Source: Planctomycetota bacterium
GTDB taxonomy: Bacteria; Planctomycetota; Phycisphaerae; Phycisphaerales; Phycisphaeraceae
Direction of reading: 5' to 3'
Length of the DNA stretch: 64,000 nt
Assembly (NCBI GenBank): GCA_024276075.1
Contig: JAJRXX010000038.1
Coordinates: 1-64,000, forward strand
The position numbers and the translations under genes are program-made. How positions within the stretch are numbered: position 1 is the stretch's first letter; every line of letters begins with the position of its first letter. Below, in pieces: positions 62,689 through 64,000 of this stretch. The notes beneath the pieces were generated by a model. That model had not been told where the DNA came from. It searched no databases and worked only from the letters and a program-made list of their open reading frames with translations.

Positions 62689-62966
62689 CACCGACCACCT
62701 TCCATTAAAAGACCTCAATTGATTTCGAGTCTCAATCACCCCATTTGCCGCGCAGATGATACTGAGTTTCACCTACGTGTCAAACGGCCTTTCCTCCACC
62801 GAGGGAAGCTGTTTTGCCATCTCTTTATGTATTGGAAGATCGCCGCGATCAGAAATGTGGTGACTAGAGCAACTGGCGTAATTATTCTCCATCTCCCCAA
62901 GAAGAAGGCAGGTCAATGACCTGCCCTACTCCAGAACTGACATGGCGATTATTTATGCAAGGTACT
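62689..62966. other. intergenic region holding repeat A copy 2
   Basis: Between the barrel-protein gene and the 3' end of dnaA. Apart from repeat A (62865-62963) and a probable promoter for the barrel gene I see no feature; no cluster of DnaA boxes is present. Confidence 0.5.
62865..62963. repeat. dispersed 99-bp repeat A, copy 2
   Basis: 98 of 99 bases match 37395-37493. It ends 3 bases before the dnaA stop codon, so on the minus strand it is the first sequence after the gene. The palindrome GGCAGGTCA-A-TGACCTGCC at its centre could fold as a 9-bp stem in the dnaA message. Confidence 0.93.
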
Positions 62967-64000
62967 CTATGCGCGATAAATCGCGTGCTTGAGCCGCTCG
63001 ATAAGCTCGACGATCGGTACCGGCTGCGAATCCGCAGGCACAAGAACGCTACGATTTTCCGCCACCTGTTTTTCGACCCGCTGACACGCAGTCACCATCG
63101 TCGAATGGGTCCGACGCCCCATCGCTGTGGCGATTTCAGGATAACTCATCATGGTCATCTGCCGGCCAAGATATACCGCCAGCGACCTGGCAAACACCGC
63201 TCTCTGATGGCGGGTGCTGCCTAAAACCTGTTTACGGTCGATGCACAATTGTTGGGCCACCGTATTCAATATGGTTTCCCATCGAACAGCTTCTTTGCGA
63301 TGACGCCCGTAATCGGTTTGAAACAGCTTCTCGATCAGCGCGTGACCCACCTGCGCCGAATTGTCTCCCCTCCGACCATCGGTTTGATCACCACGCTGCG
63401 AATCCTGTTTCGTGCTCAACATTGCCAAAGCATGCAGCCGGGTCATCATGCCTTCAATGTCCCTGACTGATCCCGAACACCGCCCTGCTAGCAATTGGGC
63501 AGCGTTATCTTGGAGCGATAGCCTGCGTCGAGCGGATAGCTTGCGGATAATCTGCTCTCGCATGTCTTTATTGGGCTGATGAACCTGTACGACCATCCCA
63601 CGCACGCAACGACTGACCAGTGCCTCGCTAAACTGCTTGATGATACTCGGGTGACTGTCACTGGCTAATACCAACCGTGCACCCCCGAGTTCAATCGCGT
63701 CGAAGCTGTGGAGAAATTCCTGTTGTGTCGCCTGCTTGTTCGCCAAGAAATGAACATCATCCACCGCCAATAGGTCTAATCTCCGAATTTTTTTCCTGAA
63801 TCGATCGATCTTATTTGCCCGCATGGCCGCCAAGAACTCATTGGTGAAATGCTCGCCGGTCGTATACAGCACACGGGTCTTGGGATTCACAGCCAACATC
63901 CGCTGGCAGATGCCCTGCAGCAAGTGCGTCTTACCTAGCCCGCACCCGCCGTGGATGAATAACGGGTTCACCGCTGCTTCTTCGTCAAGTACCAATCGAT
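62967..64000 (-). CDS. dnaA: chromosomal replication initiator DnaA (5' end outside the window)
   Basis: About 344 residues are visible; the frame is open to the window edge, so domains I-II and part of III are missing. AAA+ Walker A is FIHGGCGLGKTHLLQ, Walker B LLAVDDVHFL. Sensor-like sequences RLVLASDSHP and SRCVRGMVVQVHQPN follow. Domain IV has YLGRQMTMMSYPEIATAMGR then RTHSTMVTACQRVEKQ: the DNA-contact motif is T-H-S-T-M where most phyla have D-H-T-T-V. It opens oriC as an ATP-bound oligomer. A short low-complexity insert (KQDSQRGDQTDGRRGDNS) precedes domain IV. dnaN and gyrase genes are not downstream. Confidence 0.93.
   Translation of the reverse strand, partial: RLVLDEEAAVNPLFIHGGCGLGKTHLLQGICQRMLAVNPKTRVLYTTGEHFTNEFLAAMRANKIDRFRKKIRRLDLLAVDDVHFLANKQATQQEFLHSFDAIELGGARLVLASDSHPSIIKQFSEALVSRCVRGMVVQVHQPNKDMREQIIRKLSARRRLSLQDNAAQLLAGRCSGSVRDIEGMMTRLHALAMLSTKQDSQRGDQTDGRRGDNSAQVGHALIEKLFQTDYGRHRKEAVRWETILNTVAQQLCIDRKQVLGSTRHQRAVFARSLAVYLGRQMTMMSYPEIATAMGRRTHSTMVTACQRVEKQVAENRSVLVPADSQPVPIVELIERLKHAIYRA

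Noticed and set aside
62689-62966. Replication origin next to dnaA
   Set aside because: This is the 3' side of dnaA; no DnaA-box cluster or AT-rich unwinding region, and dnaN is not adjacent. The upstream side is outside the window.
62916-63224. 102-codon plus-strand frame starting in repeat A
   Set aside because: Antisense to dnaA; its N terminus is just repeat A read as protein.
1-64000. CRISPR array, prophage or insertion sequence
   Set aside because: No regularly spaced repeats, cas genes, integrase, transposase or phage structural genes were seen. The dispersed repeats are short and non-coding.

Overview
The window is one contiguous piece of a GC-rich (about 58-60 %, by eye) bacterial chromosome. 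Several features point to the Planctomycetota, most likely a Phycisphaerae-type lineage: the DnaA domain IV signature with HST in place of the usual DHT, the DUF1844 protein, a subtilase with Glu at the Asp position, the HlyD / GAF-HlyD / M50-HlyD gene trio, hpnH, and long peptidase-MA/TPR proteins. This placement is inference from gene content. No 16S rRNA is present.

Layout. (1) Bases 1-14112 (+): a tightly spaced cluster for a cell-surface glycan or glycolipid. It holds a SAM methyltransferase, an SGNH hydrolase-like protein, a Wzx-type flippase, membrane glycosyltransferases, two GT2 polyprenyl-phosphate glycosyltransferases, an isoprenylcysteine-methyltransferase-like membrane protein, a UGM/PPOX-like flavoprotein, an SDR with a membrane tail, and a GMC-type oxidoreductase. 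A separate PMT-like glycosyltransferase (14649-16400) follows an AT-rich 536-base gap. (2) 16429-16732: a candidate structured small RNA with its own promoter and a strong terminator, then tRNA-Val(GAC) on the minus strand. (3) 16975-20598 (-): hisI, an M24 Xaa-Pro peptidase, accB and accC. (4) 20770-25768 (+): three consecutive genes that each carry a periplasmic-adaptor (biotinyl-lipoyl/HlyD) domain; the last also carries an M50 metalloprotease core. No pump gene is adjacent. (5) 26095-30870 (+): a DUF1844 gene, then sdhC, sdhA, an extra membrane-protein gene, and sdhB. (6) 31030-37367: a shrunken GH2-like protein, a small membrane protein, a LolA-like protein, a class V aminotransferase (-) and a large TPR/peptidase-MA protein. 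(7) 37645-43471: housekeeping genes ispD, sppA, nadK (all -), a zinc-type dehydrogenase (+) and uppP (-). (8) 43671-50797: metH, hpnH (-), gatB, a small apparently frameshifted gene, and an ArsC/Spx-like protein. (9) 50880-58493 (+): a second SGNH protein and an oligopeptide ABC transporter with three permeases and one ATPase. (10) 58622-64000 (-): a divergent subtilase, a GT4 glycosyltransferase, a small cytochrome c lipoprotein, an outer-membrane-type protein and the 3' part of dnaA.

Three families of dispersed non-coding repeats sit at gene 3' ends, mostly between convergent genes, and form strong hairpins. One 99-bp family is 98/99 identical between two copies 25 kb apart. The points most worth following up are the adaptor/protease trio, the GMC+SDR redox pair in the glycan cluster, the catalytically stripped GH2-like protein, the SD-sequestering hairpin at 14623, the candidate small RNA at 16460-16590 and the repeat families.
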